Below, piece after piece: positions 43,169 to 53,054 of a stretch of 64,000 bases of DNA; within the stretch, counting starts at the first letter, position 1; every line of letters starts with the position of its first letter. The stretch comes from an uncultured Clostridia bacterium (GTDB lineage Bacteria; Bacillota; Clostridia; Oscillospirales; Acutalibacteraceae). The position numbers and the translations under genes are program-made. Under the pieces are notes generated by a model, which saw nothing but the letters and a program-made list of their open reading frames with translations, did no database searches and was not told the DNA's origin. The stretch covers positions 1-64,000 of the forward strand of contig CALWIK010000005.1 of the NCBI GenBank assembly GCA_944380725.1. Reading direction: 5' to 3'.

Positions 43169-44977
43169 GTGTTATTTCCAAGAGAACAAATTAGAAATTT
43201 TAGCATAATAGCACATATTGATCATGGAAAATCAACATTGGCAGACAGAATTTTAGAACTAACGGAATCTGTGTCTAAACGAGAGATGTCTGCACAGTTG
43301 CTAGACAATATGGATTTAGAAAAAGAACGAGGTATAACAATAAAAGCGCGTGCAGTAACACTACTTTATAAAGCAGAAAACGGAAAGGAATACATCTTTA
43401 ATTTGATTGATACTCCTGGACATGTTGATTTTAATTATGAAGTTTCTCGTGCACTAGCAGCTTGTGAGGGTGCAGTTTTAGTTGTAGATGCATCACAAGG
43501 AATAGAAGCGCAAACACTTGCTAACACATATCTTGCAATTGAAGCAGGGTTAGAAATTATTCCGGTTATAAACAAAATAGATCTGCCAAGTGCTGATACA
43601 AAACGTGTAAAAAATGAGATCGAGGATGTTATAGGATTATCTGCAGATGAAGTTCCTTTAATTTCGGCAAAAACTGGTCTTAATGTTAAAACTGTCCTTG
43701 AGTGTATCGTATCTAATGTTCCGCCACCAGATGGAGATCCAGAAAAACCGCTTAAGGCATTAATTTTTGATTCTTATTATGATGCGTATAAGGGTGTAGT
43801 TATATATGTTAGAATAAAAGATGGTAGAGTAAAGCTGGGGGATACAATAAGATTAATGGCTACTGGTGCCGAATTTGTTGTTGTAGAATGCGGATTTTTG
43901 CATGCAACGAATTTAGAAAAAAGAGATGAATTAATAGCTGGAGAAGTTGGATACATAACAGCGTCAATAAAATCTATTAGTGATGCACGTGTAGGAGACA
44001 CAGTAACAAATGCTCAAAATCCTGCTCCAAAACCTTTGCCAGGGTACCGTACAGTAAATCCTGTGGTTTTTTGCGGGGTTTATCCGGTTGATGGTACCAA
44101 ATATGGCGATCTTAGAGAGGCGCTTGAAAAATTGCAATTGAATGACGCCGCTTTAACTTTTGAACCAGAAACGTCTGTAGCATTAGGGTTCGGTTTTAGA
44201 TGCGGCTTTCTAGGTCTTTTGCATATGGAGATAATTCAAGAACGATTAGAACGAGAATATAATTTAGATATAATTACAACAGCTCCAAGCGTGATATATA
44301 GAATAACTAAAACCGATGGAGATGTTGTGTATATTGATAACCCGACAAACTATCCAGAATCGGGCTTGATCCAAAAATCAGAAGAACCGGTTGCAAACGC
44401 ACATATATATGTTCCAGCTGATTATGTTGGTAATATTATGGAGCTTTGTCAGGAACGTAGAGGAATTTTTAAAGATATGAAGTATCTTGACAAAGATAGA
44501 GTGGACATTCAGTATACACTGCCACTTAATGAAATAGTCTATGATTTTTTTGATAAACTAAAGTCTAAAACAAGAGGTTATGCTTCTTTTGACTATGAAA
44601 TTATCGGATACGCTGAGTCTGATTTGGTTAAGCTTGATATTTTATTAAATGGAGATATTGTGGATGCATTGTCGTTTATTGTGCATCGAGAAAAAGCTTA
44701 TCAGCGGGCAAGAAAAATGGCAGAAAAATTAAAAGAAAAAATTCCTAGACAATTGTTCGAAGTGCCGATTCAAGCTTGTATAGGAGGGAAAGTGATTGCA
44801 AGAGAAACAGTTAAAGCTATGCGTAAGGATGTTTTAGCTAAGTGCTACGGTGGAGATATTACAAGAAAGAAAAAATTGCTAGAAAAACAAAAAGAAGGTA
44901 AAAAACGTATGAGGCAAATTGGTACTGTTGAAGTACCTCAGGATGCGTTTATGTCTATATTAAAACTTGACGATTAA
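43169..44977 (+). CDS. lepA: Elongation factor 4 (LepA, ribosome back-translocase)
   Basis: 602 residues; the GTG at 43169 has GAGGTGAA at proper distance, whereas the GTG at 43157 lies inside that site. GTPase motifs: AHIDHGKST (G1), DTPGHVDF (G3), NKIDLPSAD (G4) and SAKTGLNV (G5). The EF-G-like domains and the LepA C-terminal domain (ending around [16 protein letters not shown]) follow. It acts on stalled ribosomes. Length matches the family. Confidence 0.96.
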   Translation: MLFPREQIRNFSIIAHIDHGKSTLADRILELTESVSKREMSAQLLDNMDLEKERGITIKARAVTLLYKAENGKEYIFNLIDTPGHVDFNYEVSRALAACEGAVLVVDASQGIEAQTLANTYLAIEAGLEIIPVINKIDLPSADTKRVKNEIEDVIGLSADEVPLISAKTGLNVKTVLECIVSNVPPPDGDPEKPLKALIFDSYYDAYKGVVIYVRIKDGRVKLGDTIRLMATGAEFVVVECGFLHATNLEKRDELIAGEVGYITASIKSISDARVGDTVTNAQNPAPKPLPGYRTVNPVVFCGVYPVDGTKYGDLREALEKLQLNDAALTFEPETSVALGFGFRCGFLGLLHMEIIQERLEREYNLDIITTAPSVIYRITKTDGDVVYIDNPTNYPESGLIQKSEEPVANAHIYVPADYVGNIMELCQERRGIFKDMKYLDKDRVDIQYTLPLNEIVYDFFDKLKSKTRGYASFDYEIIGYAESDLVKLDILLNGDIVDALSFIVHREKAYQRARKMAEKLKEKIPRQLFEVPIQACIGGKVIARETVKAMRKDVLAKCYGGDITRKKKLLEKQKEGKKRMRQIGTVEVPQDAFMSILKLDD

Positions 44978-45031
44978 AAATATTTTTTTATAATAACTAT
45001 GCAGATAAAAATACGTATGAAGGGCTAGGCA

Positions 45032-45060
45032 AACCAAAAAGAACTAAGTTCTTTTTGGTT
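45032..45060 (+). terminator. Terminator after lepA
   Basis: Arms AACCAAAAAGAAC (45032-45044) and GTTCTTTTTGGTT (45048-45060) pair over 13 bases around a TAA loop. Confidence 0.75.
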
Positions 45061-45147
45061 AATGTTGTTCTATTTTTGAAACAACTAGTTGAAAAATTTT
45101 CGGCTGCCGAACCAAATATTAGCAATAATTAATTTTGGAGAGATGAA

Positions 45148-46254
45148 ATGAAACCTATAGGATTATATATACATGTTCCGTTTTGTGAAAGAAAATGTCC
45201 GTATTGTAATTTTTTTTCAACAACAAAAATAACAAATGAAATAGTTGACAGATATACAGATATAATTTGTAATACGCTAGTCAAATATAAAGAAAAAATA
45301 AAATTATCATTTGATACAGTCTATTTTGGCGGAGGTACTCCCAGTTTATTAGGGGATAAAAACCTAATAAAAATAATAAAAACAATAAAAAATAATTTTA
45401 AATTATTTGGAAGTGAAATAACTTTAGAAATAAATCCGACAACTTTGCCAATTGTAAATTTAAAACAGTTAAGAGAAGAAGGTTTCAACAGACTCTCAAT
45501 AGGTGTGCAATCTACGATAGATAGAGAACTAAAAACATTGGGGAGACAATATTCTCAAAAAGATATAAAAAATACAATAAAATTAGCAAAAATAGCAGGT
45601 TTTACAAACATTTCGCTTGATTTAATGCTCGCAATTCCAGAACAAAGTATAAAATCTTTAAAACAGTCAATAAACTTTTTTATTTCGCAAGATATACAAC
45701 ATATTTCAGCATACTTATTAAAAGTAGAAAAAGGAACTCTATTTTATAAAAACAAAAATAAATTAAATTTAAAAAATGAAAATGAAGAATCTGAGATGTA
45801 CTTATTTTTAGTATCTGAGTTAACAAATAATGGATTTAAACATTATGAAATATCAAATTTTGCCCGAAATGGCTATAAAAGTAAGCATAATTTAAAGTAT
45901 TGGAACAGCAAAGACTATTTAGGAATAGGACCTTCAGCACATTCATTTTTGGCCGGCAGGAGATTTTATTACCAAAGATCATTACAAAAATTTTTATCTG
46001 GTAACTCAGAAGTTATTTATGATGGTAAAGGAGGAACAATAGAAGAATACATTATGCTTAGACTGCGCCTGTCCGATGGCATAAAGAATAATTTATTTAA
46101 ACAAAGGTTTGGCATTAATATTCCACAAATTTATTTTGAAAAAGCTAAAAATTTTCAAAAATACGGCTTAACAGTTGTTGATAAATCTAGTATAAAGCTT
46201 ACTAATAAAGGCTTTTTGCTTTCAAATGAATTGATTTCTAGAATTTTATTATAA
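45148..46254 (+). CDS. hemW: Radical SAM protein HemW (heme chaperone family)
   Basis: 368 residues. CERKCPYC gives the radical-SAM Cys triad at 13, 17 and 20. Then FGGGTPSLL, RLSIGVQS, KIAGFTNISLDLMLAIPEQ and HYEISNFAR are the HemW family blocks, and the C-terminal part has the HemN-like tail. HemW is a heme carrier rather than a coproporphyrinogen oxidase. It follows lepA, as in many Firmicutes, so it is housekeeping and not a peptide-modifying enzyme. Confidence 0.93.
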   Translation: MKPIGLYIHVPFCERKCPYCNFFSTTKITNEIVDRYTDIICNTLVKYKEKIKLSFDTVYFGGGTPSLLGDKNLIKIIKTIKNNFKLFGSEITLEINPTTLPIVNLKQLREEGFNRLSIGVQSTIDRELKTLGRQYSQKDIKNTIKLAKIAGFTNISLDLMLAIPEQSIKSLKQSINFFISQDIQHISAYLLKVEKGTLFYKNKNKLNLKNENEESEMYLFLVSELTNNGFKHYEISNFARNGYKSKHNLKYWNSKDYLGIGPSAHSFLAGRRFYYQRSLQKFLSGNSEVIYDGKGGTIEEYIMLRLRLSDGIKNNLFKQRFGINIPQIYFEKAKNFQKYGLTVVDKSSIKLTNKGFLLSNELISRILL

Positions 46255-46283
46255 ATTTATTCATTTTTATCGTAATATATTTC

Positions 46284-47078
46284 TTAAAAATTGACGTTTA
46301 CCCTGCCAACATTTGCAACAGGTGCAACAACAAGTTGAAAATCCATACCAACAACCATTTTGCGACTTGCAAGCTTACAAATCGATGATTCATAAGCTAG
46401 TTCTGGAATATTATTTTCTTGACTTAAATGTGCCAAAATAAATTTATCTGTACCATTTTTTACAAAATTAGGCAATTCATCTGCACAAGCCTCGTTTGAA
46501 AGATGACCAGAATTAGACAAAATTCGTCTTTTTAAGTAATAAGGATATTTCCCATTCTGAAGCATTTTTATATCATGATTTGATTCGATCAAAATAACAT
46601 CTGCGCCAACTGAAGCTTGTCTGATTTTATCCGTAATATATCCGATATCGGTAGCAATAACAGCCCGCTTATTATCTGGCGTATCTATTATGTATCCTAC
46701 ACTTTGGCGACTATCATGTGGAGTCTCAAAGGGTTTTATATGCATGCCACAAACTTCAACTCCACTAGAACTTATAACGCTCGCAAGAAAATTATTTGAT
46801 AAAATACCTTTTTGTTCCAAAGCGGATATTGTTCCATCAGACGCAAAAACCTTTATTTTATGTCTAGAAGCAAAAACTTTTAAGCCCTGAACATGATCAT
46901 AATGTTCATGCGTAATAAAAATTGCTTTTATTGAGTCTGTACTAATATCATTATCATACAAGGATTTTTCAATTTGCTTTGCACTTCTTCCAACATCTAT
47001 CAAAACCCCCACTTTGTCTGTTCCAACGTAAGTAGAGTTACCTTTGCTTGAACTAAATAAAGGGCATATGCGAGACAA
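46284..47078 (-). CDS. walJ: Metallo-beta-lactamase-fold hydrolase, YycJ/WalJ type
   Basis: 264 residues; a TTG at 47078 with GGAGG at good spacing starts the protein MSRICPLFSSSKGNST, the usual YycJ beginning, and the frame open to 47123 is discarded. Metal site ITHEHYDHVQGL (HxHxDH) and TDIGYITD. WalJ is an exonuclease-like protein tied to cell-wall and replication coordination; elsewhere it sits with walRK, which are not in this window. Confidence 0.88.
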   Translation of the reverse strand: MSRICPLFSSSKGNSTYVGTDKVGVLIDVGRSAKQIEKSLYDNDISTDSIKAIFITHEHYDHVQGLKVFASRHKIKVFASDGTISALEQKGILSNNFLASVISSSGVEVCGMHIKPFETPHDSRQSVGYIIDTPDNKRAVIATDIGYITDKIRQASVGADVILIESNHDIKMLQNGKYPYYLKRRILSNSGHLSNEACADELPNFVKNGTDKFILAHLSQENNIPELAYESSICKLASRKMVVGMDFQLVVAPVANVGRVNVNF

Positions 47079-47149
47079 AAAACTACCTCCAAAATTTAAA
47101 AATCTAAATTTAATATAAACCAAATTATGACAATACTATTTTTCAAAAT

Positions 47150-48436
47150 TTATAACGCTTTTAACACAGAAGCATCATCTGGAACATAAACTTTTTTAAT
47201 ATCTGCACCAAGAGCAGAAAGCTTTTCGACAATATTTTCGTAACCTCTTTCAATATGTTTAACATCTTCAATCACCGTAGTTCCATAAGCGGCAAGGCCA
47301 GCAATTACCATAGCAGCACCGGCGCGCAAATCCAACGCTCTAACGCTAGTTCCTGTGAGAGCGGAAACTCCCTCAACAACAGCAACCTTTCCGTCAACAG
47401 AAATTTTGCAGCCAAAGCGATTTAATTCATCTGTGTATCTAAACCGATTATCCCATACGTTTTCGTTTATAATGCTAGTGCCATTAGCAATTGACAATAA
47501 AGCCGTAATTTGAGGTTGCATATCGGTAGGAAAGCCAGGATGAGGCATAGTTTTTACGTTGCATTTACGAAGAGCGCCATCACTAAAAACCCGTAATGCA
47601 TCGTCAAATTCTTCTACATGGACTCCGATTTCTTGAAGTTTTGCAGTAATAGCTTCAAGATGCTTAGGAATAACATTTTTTATTAAAACATCTCCTCTAG
47701 TAGCAGCAGTCGCAATCATATAAGTCCCTGCTTCAATTTGATCTGGAATAATAGAATACTTAGTTCCAGATAAATACGATACACCTTTTATTTTTATTGA
47801 GTCTGTACCAGCACCACTTATCTCTGCTCCCATAGAATTTAAGAAATTTGCAAGATCAACAATATGAGGTTCTTTGGCAGCATTTTCAATTATAGTAGTG
47901 CCCTCAGCTTTCACTGCAGCCAGTATAATATTTATAGTTGCTCCCACAGACACAACATCCATGTAAACAGAGCTGCCCACTAGCCGTTCCGCTGAGACAT
48001 TAACAAGCCCGCCCTCTATAGAATACGTAGCTCCCAAAGAAGAAAAGCCCTTTAAATGTTGATCAATAGGTCTTACACCAAAATCGCATCCACCAGGTAA
48101 AGATACTGACGCTTTATGAAAGCGACCAAGTAGCGCTCCCAAAAGATAACAAGAAGCCCGCATATGTCTAACGGAATCAGAAGACGAAACATAAGAATTT
48201 ATATACCGAGTATCAATTTCAAATGTTGATTTATTTATCATTTTAACTTTAGCGCCTATTTGCTCTAAAATATGTGCCATTAAAGTTACGTCGTTTATAT
48301 TAGGAATATTTTCGATCTGACAAACTCCATCAGAAAGAATAGCAGCAGGAATTATAGCAACAGCAGCATTTTTGGCACCGCTAATATTTACTTCACCTTT
48401 TAAAGGACTGTGACCATTTATGAAAAATTTCTCCAA
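47150..48436 (-). CDS. murA: UDP-N-acetylglucosamine 1-carboxyvinyltransferase
   Basis: 428 residues. Transfers enolpyruvate to UDP-GlcNAc, the first committed step of peptidoglycan synthesis. Lys22-Asn23 in SGAKNAAV and Cys117 in LPGGCDFGVRPIDQH are the catalytic residues, so the enzyme has the fosfomycin-reactive Cys. The repeated six-unit fold pattern is intact. It has its own promoter upstream. Confidence 0.96.
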   Translation of the reverse strand: MEKFFINGHSPLKGEVNISGAKNAAVAIIPAAILSDGVCQIENIPNINDVTLMAHILEQIGAKVKMINKSTFEIDTRYINSYVSSSDSVRHMRASCYLLGALLGRFHKASVSLPGGCDFGVRPIDQHLKGFSSLGATYSIEGGLVNVSAERLVGSSVYMDVVSVGATINIILAAVKAEGTTIIENAAKEPHIVDLANFLNSMGAEISGAGTDSIKIKGVSYLSGTKYSIIPDQIEAGTYMIATAATRGDVLIKNVIPKHLEAITAKLQEIGVHVEEFDDALRVFSDGALRKCNVKTMPHPGFPTDMQPQITALLSIANGTSIINENVWDNRFRYTDELNRFGCKISVDGKVAVVEGVSALTGTSVRALDLRAGAAMVIAGLAAYGTTVIEDVKHIERGYENIVEKLSALGADIKKVYVPDDASVLKAL

Positions 48437-48531
48437 TTCTATGCCTCCTGTAATTTTTAGATAAACAATTGTTAATTTTTATGCAAAATTAACTAATAAT
48501 TAATATATTTTAACATAAGCTTTTTACTTTA

Positions 48532-48560
48532 ATAGTAATATAATACTTATAAAAAGTCAA
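48532..48560 (-). promoter_or_regulatory. Promoter of murA
   Basis: On the minus strand TTGACT (48560-48555) and TACTAT (48537-48532) with a 17-base spacer, about 95 bases before the gene. The rest of the 377-base gap (48437-48813) is A/T-rich with no recognised element. Confidence 0.55.
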
Positions 48561-48813
48561 TAAAAACACCAAAAAAATCCATATATTTTTTAAATTTTAA
48601 GAAAATATAATCCATATAAATATTGGTAGTCTTTATATTTTACAGCTTAAAAAATTCTGTTTACGAAGGGGATAATCTTTATTGACAAAAACAAAGACTA
48701 TAATAAAAACTATAAAAAATAGTTAAACACAATATAAAAGGCAAAATTAATTGATATTTTTATTATTTTATGCTTAAAAGTTAGGATTTGTCATTGTTTA
48801 GACAAATAATTTT

Positions 48814-50346
48814 TTACATTTTTCGCGCCCAATATTTTCTGTCAAGACTACGATATTGTATAGCTTCGGCAACGTGAGATGATTTTACTTCTTCTGAAAA
48901 GGCAAGATCTGCAATGGTTCTAGCAACTTTTAATATTCTAGAATAAGCTCTAGCAGACAACCCCATATTTTCAAAAGCTTTCTTTAATAGATTTTCTGCA
49001 TTTTTAGTTAAAATACATGTTTTTTGAAGTAAGTCTGGAGTAATTTTTGCATTTGATGAAATATTTTTTCCTTTAAATCGATCTAATTGAATTTTTCTAG
49101 CTGTATCCACCCTATTTTTGATTTTGACAGAACTTTCTGAATCTTTTTTTGATGCTAGTTCGGTGTATTCAATTGGAGGAACTTCAATATGAATATCTAT
49201 TCTATCTAAAAGAGGTCCAGAAACTTTAGAAAGATATCGTGTAATAGATTTTTCAGAACAAATACAATCCTTTGTAGGATGGCCATAATATCCGCATGGG
49301 CAAGGATTCATCGCGGCAATAAGCATAATCGAACATGGGTATGTAATAGTTCCATTTACACGAGAAATTGTAACTTTGCCGTCTTCTATTGGTTGCCGAA
49401 GAATCTCCATAGCACTGCGAGAAAATTCTGGAAGTTCATCCAAAAATAAAACACCGTTATGTGATAAAGAGATTTCTCCAGGTTTTGGAATAGAACCGCC
49501 ACCGGATAATCCTATTGCAGAGATTGTATGATGTGGAGCACGAAAAGGCCGAGCAATAATTAGTGGAGTTTTGCTATCTATTAAGCCCGCAACAGAATAA
49601 ATTTTTGTGGTTTCTATAGATTCTTCCATCGTCATCGTGGGTAAAATTGTAGGGATCCTCTTAGCTAACATACTCTTGCCAGATCCAGGAGGTCCAATCA
49701 ATATAACATTGTGCCCACCTGCAGCAGCAATCTCGAGCGCTCTTTTTGCCTCATATTGCCCTTTTATTTGAGAAAAGTCTATCAGATTATCTATACAAGA
49801 CTCTGTATTGAATTTTGGTTTTGCTGGTAAAATTATCTTTTTACCGATTATATGAAAATATAACTCTTTTATATTGTGCAATGGATAAATATTTAGATCG
49901 GGTACTAAAGCAGCTTCAATAGAATTTTTAGCTGGCACAAAGAGGTTGTTTATTCCGAGCTCTTTTGCTTTTATAGCCATAGGCAAAATCCCTTTAACGG
50001 CACATAATTCACCACTGAGAGATAATTCTCCTAAAAAAGCGGTATTTTCTATTTTAGCGTTTAGCTGTCTAGACGCCATAAGAATAGCAACTAAAATAGG
50101 AAGGTCATATATAGAACCTTCTTTTTTTATATCTGCAGGTGCAAGATTTATTGTAATTTTATTTGTAGGAAATTCAAAACCGCAATTTTTTAAAGCAGAT
50201 TTAACTCTGTTTCTTGATTCTTTTACCGAAGCATCTGGCAGACCAACTACGTCAAAAGAGGGTAGGCCGGTAGCTAAGTCGGCTTCAATTGTTACTAAAA
50301 AAGCATCTAATCCAATAAGCCCAAGACTTTTTATTTTAGCAACCAT
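48814..50346 (-). CDS. comM: YifB/ComM-like AAA+ Mg-chelatase-type ATPase
   Basis: 510 residues; the start at 50346 ([12 protein letters not shown]) follows AAGGAG. The N-terminal Lon-protease-like domain (ChlI, about 1-125) and linker precede the AAA+ domain with Walker [11 protein letters not shown], Walker [11 protein letters not shown] and CPCGYYGH, the family's Cys cluster. ComM is a branch-migration helicase in natural transformation in some bacteria. Length and motifs are standard. Confidence 0.92.
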   Translation of the reverse strand: MVAKIKSLGLIGLDAFLVTIEADLATGLPSFDVVGLPDASVKESRNRVKSALKNCGFEFPTNKITINLAPADIKKEGSIYDLPILVAILMASRQLNAKIENTAFLGELSLSGELCAVKGILPMAIKAKELGINNLFVPAKNSIEAALVPDLNIYPLHNIKELYFHIIGKKIILPAKPKFNTESCIDNLIDFSQIKGQYEAKRALEIAAAGGHNVILIGPPGSGKSMLAKRIPTILPTMTMEESIETTKIYSVAGLIDSKTPLIIARPFRAPHHTISAIGLSGGGSIPKPGEISLSHNGVLFLDELPEFSRSAMEILRQPIEDGKVTISRVNGTITYPCSIMLIAAMNPCPCGYYGHPTKDCICSEKSITRYLSKVSGPLLDRIDIHIEVPPIEYTELASKKDSESSVKIKNRVDTARKIQLDRFKGKNISSNAKITPDLLQKTCILTKNAENLLKKAFENMGLSARAYSRILKVARTIADLAFSEEVKSSHVAEAIQYRSLDRKYWARKM

Positions 50347-50448
50347 AAAAATTAACTCCTTCAACAATATTTCACTAAATAAAAATAAAAATATTTGTTA
50401 TATTATATAACATGCACTAAAATTTTTCAACTTTTGAATTATATCCTG

Positions 50449-50477
50449 TTGACATAGGTAGATTTAAAAGATAATAT
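50449..50477 (+). promoter_or_regulatory. Promoter of the ECF S-component gene
   Basis: TTGACA at 50449-50454 and TAATAT at 50472-50477 with a 17-base spacer, leaving a leader of about 30 bases. No FMN riboswitch is present. Confidence 0.7.
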
Positions 50478-50513
50478 TTATTAAAAGATAAAATGAAGTT
50501 AGGAGGCAAAATT

Positions 50514-51125
50514 TTGGAGCTAAGTAGATTAATAAAATTAGTACAGATATCTATCTTTTCGTCTGTTGCGTTTGTTATATCTTTTTTTGAAATACCTTTA
50601 TTTTTTGTGCCTAACTTTTACAAACTCGAATTTAGTAATGCAGTTGTTTTAATAAGTGGATTTTTCTTAGGGCCTCTAGCAGGATGTGCAACTGAATTAT
50701 TAAAAGTAATTCTTAAACTTGCAATAAAAGGTTCAGCTACGTTTGGCCTTGGAGATTTGGCTAACTTTGCTATAGGATCAGCGCTCGTAATACCAAGTGC
50801 AGCCTTTTATAAAAAAACTAGGACTCTAAAAGGAATCTACATAGCTGTATTGTTAGGTTTGTTCTGCATGATTTTGCTCTCTGCTATAGTTAATTACTTT
50901 TTATTAATACCTGCATATGCGCAAATATTTTCAATTTCAGAAGATAAAATAATTTCTATTGTCAATGCTATTAATCCACTTGTTACGGACAGACTCACTT
51001 TTATTCTTTTTACTGTTTGTCCGTTTAATCTAATAAAAGGTTTAGCAGTTTGTACTTTTACGTTATTAATTTATAAGAAGGCATCTAGTATTATTAATCG
51101 ATTGTCTTATAAATTTGTAAAATAA
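50514..51125 (+). CDS. ribU: ECF transporter S component, RibU-like (riboflavin uptake)
   Basis: 203 residues starting at a TTG at 50514 with GGAGG upstream; an ATG at 50493 lies before the ribosome site. Six membrane segments. LEFSNAVVLISGFFLGPLAG, ELLKVILK and GLGDLANFAIGSA match the RibU family. As an S component it needs the EcfA/EcfA'/EcfT module, which is not in this window. Riboflavin is the likely vitamin; another flavin-like substrate cannot be excluded. Confidence 0.85.
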   Translation: MELSRLIKLVQISIFSSVAFVISFFEIPLFFVPNFYKLEFSNAVVLISGFFLGPLAGCATELLKVILKLAIKGSATFGLGDLANFAIGSALVIPSAAFYKKTRTLKGIYIAVLLGLFCMILLSAIVNYFLLIPAYAQIFSISEDKIISIVNAINPLVTDRLTFILFTVCPFNLIKGLAVCTFTLLIYKKASSIINRLSYKFVK

Positions 51126-51139
51126 TGTAATTTTTACTC

Positions 51140-51168
51140 TTTACAAAATTTATCAAGTTTTGTATAAT
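51140..51168 (+). promoter_or_regulatory. Promoter of metK leader
   Basis: TTTACA at 51140-51145 and TATAAT at 51163-51168 with a 17-base spacer and a TG just before the -10, about 35 bases before the riboswitch. Confidence 0.75.
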
Positions 51169-51210
51169 AAAATTGATTTGTATATGCAGCCTTTTTAATT
51201 GAATACGTTG

Positions 51211-51336
51211 CTTATCAAGAGTGATGGAGGGAACAGACCCTGCGAAATCCGGCAACCTACTTATGTAAGGTGCTAAATTCTGCGGTAAAAGCCGAAAGAT
51301 GAGTTCTTTTATTTATCCGGTTTTTACCGGATATTT
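51211..51336 (+). promoter_or_regulatory. SAM-I riboswitch (S box) with terminator, controlling metK
   Basis: The core reads CTTATCAAGAG, then TGGAGGGA, CGAAATCCGGCAACC and GAAAGATGAG at 51211-51303, the conserved strands of the SAM-I aptamer. A stem ATCCGG/CCGGAT (51315-51332) followed by TTTT forms the terminator. S-adenosylmethionine binding would stop transcription before metK. Confidence 0.92.
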
Positions 51337-51367
51337 TAATTTTATATCAAAAAGGAGAAATATTTTT

Positions 51368-52564
51368 ATGTCGAAGCACTTTTTTACTTCAGAATCAGTA
51401 ACAGAAGGTCATCCTGATAAAATTTGTGACCAGATTTCGGATGCTATTTTAGATGAAATATTAAAAAAAGATAAAGATGCACACGTGGCCTGTGAGGTTA
51501 CTGCTACAACAGGAATGATTCATGTTATGGGAGAAATTTCTACATCATGCTATGTTGATATTGCTTCTGTTGCCAGAGAGGTTGTAACATCAATAGGGTA
51601 TGACAATACGTCATCAGGATTTAACGGAAAAACCTGTGCGGTAATAACTTCGATTGATGCACAGTCAGCAGATATTGCACTGGGTGTTAATAAATCGTTT
51701 GAAATTAAAGAAGAAAATAAATTTAATGATAAAAATAATATTATAGGTGCAGGAGATCAAGGTTTGATGTTTGGCTTTGCCTGCAATGAAACTCCAGAAT
51801 TAATGCCGTTACCGATATCACTTGCTCACAAATTGGCAAAAAAATTAACTTATGTAAGAAAAAGTGGAATACTTTCTTATTTACGTCCAGATGGCAAAAC
51901 ACAAGTAACAATTGAATACGATGATAATAAACCTATAAGAGTAGACACAATTGTTATTTCTGCACAACATAATGAGTTAGTTGAGCTTGAGCAAATTAGA
52001 GAAGATATAAAAAAAGAAGTTATCTTCTCTGTTATACCTAAAAATTTAATTGATGAAAAGACAAAAATTTTTATAAATCCAACAGGCAGATTTGTTATAG
52101 GAGGCCCAGTGGGAGATAGCGGTTTAACAGGTAGAAAAATAATTGTGGATACTTATGGCGGCTATTCTAGACATGGTGGGGGAGCTTTTTCTGGTAAAGA
52201 CCCAACAAAAGTCGATCGTTCAGCAGCATATGCGGCGAGACATATAGCTAAAAATATAGTGGCAGCAGAAATAGCAGATAGGTGTGAAGTTCAACTTGCT
52301 TATGCAATTGGGGTTGCGCATCCGGTTTCTATTATGATTGATACTTTTGGAACGTCTAAAATGTCAGATGAAAAAATTGCTGCTGCAGTCAAAAAGCTTT
52401 TTGACTTAAGGCCTGCAGCTATTATTGAAAATTTAAAACTTAAACGGCCAATTTATAAAAACTTAGCAGCATATGGTCATATGGGCAGAGAAGACCTTAA
52501 TGTTACATGGGAAAAACTTGATAAGGTTGAAGCCTTAAAGAAAGAATTGTCATATAAAAAATAA
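51368..52564 (+). CDS. metK: S-adenosylmethionine synthetase
   Basis: 398 residues; the ATG at 51368 follows AAGGAG, whereas the open frame back to 51299 lies inside the riboswitch. [13 protein letters not shown] (ATP-binding), [28 protein letters not shown] and the C-terminal HMGRED are the family blocks. It makes SAM from methionine and ATP, and end-product control through the riboswitch is direct. Confidence 0.97.
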   Translation: MSKHFFTSESVTEGHPDKICDQISDAILDEILKKDKDAHVACEVTATTGMIHVMGEISTSCYVDIASVAREVVTSIGYDNTSSGFNGKTCAVITSIDAQSADIALGVNKSFEIKEENKFNDKNNIIGAGDQGLMFGFACNETPELMPLPISLAHKLAKKLTYVRKSGILSYLRPDGKTQVTIEYDDNKPIRVDTIVISAQHNELVELEQIREDIKKEVIFSVIPKNLIDEKTKIFINPTGRFVIGGPVGDSGLTGRKIIVDTYGGYSRHGGGAFSGKDPTKVDRSAAYAARHIAKNIVAAEIADRCEVQLAYAIGVAHPVSIMIDTFGTSKMSDEKIAAAVKKLFDLRPAAIIENLKLKRPIYKNLAAYGHMGREDLNVTWEKLDKVEALKKELSYKK

Positions 52565-52617
52565 AAAATTAACCAACTTGTTATGCCTTACATATGTTAG
52601 TGGTAGAGGTGATATAT

Positions 52618-52971
52618 ATGTTGGAAGTCGCTTTTAGCATATTTACATCGTGTTTAGCTGCTTTAGGTTTAGTGGAGGTTTTTAGATTCATATTATTTTT
52701 GTTTTCTTTAAAAAAAGACAATACCTCTGAAAGTATATTGATTATTCCTGTTTATGGAAAAGATGAAAAAATTGAAATAAAGTTACGAAGTGAAATTTCA
52801 AATGTGAATTGGTACACAGAAGGTAGGCACCGATCGATAATTTGTTTGGATTTAGGTATGGATAAAGAAACCAGAAAGATATGTGAGATTTTTAGCCAAG
52901 AGTATGATTTTATAGAAAGCTGTTCGTTAGCAGATTTTAATAAAATTATGGAACAATCGATAATTACTTAA
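52618..52971 (+). CDS. Hypothetical membrane-anchored protein (117 residues)
   Basis: The ATG at 52618 follows AGAGGTGA. One N-terminal membrane segment (about 4-30) is followed by a compact cytoplasmic domain with ILIIPVYGK, KIEIKLRSEISN and ICLDLGMDKET. I recognise no named family, although small proteins of this plan occur in Clostridia. It lies between metK and addB and has its own terminator. Confidence 0.65.
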   Translation: MLEVAFSIFTSCLAALGLVEVFRFILFLFSLKKDNTSESILIIPVYGKDEKIEIKLRSEISNVNWYTEGRHRSIICLDLGMDKETRKICEIFSQEYDFIESCSLADFNKIMEQSIIT

Positions 52972-52995
52972 GATGATCAAACTTTTGGTCATCTT
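52970..52995 (+). terminator. Terminator after 52618 gene, overlapping the addB promoter
   Basis: AAGATGATCAAA and TTTGGTCATCTT arms are complementary (one G-T) with a tight loop, followed by TTTATTTTT. The right arm also contains the -35 of the next promoter. Confidence 0.7.
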
Positions 52996-53013
52996 TTATT
53001 TTTATGATATAAT
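52985..53013 (+). promoter_or_regulatory. Promoter of addBA
   Basis: TTGGTC (52985-52990) and TATAAT (53008-53013), 17 bases apart, lie partly inside the preceding terminator; addB starts at 53055. Confidence 0.6.
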
Positions 53014-53054
53014 TTATTATGTTGATTTTATAAAAAGTTTTTGGGAGAATCTTC

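Noticed and set aside
45148..46254. Radical SAM enzyme as possible peptide modifier
   Set aside because: All family blocks are those of HemW, and the gene follows lepA as in other Firmicutes, far from the precursors.
48682..48704. TTGACA and TATAAT in the gap between comM and murA
   Set aside because: The spacer is only 11 bases and no plus-strand gene follows.
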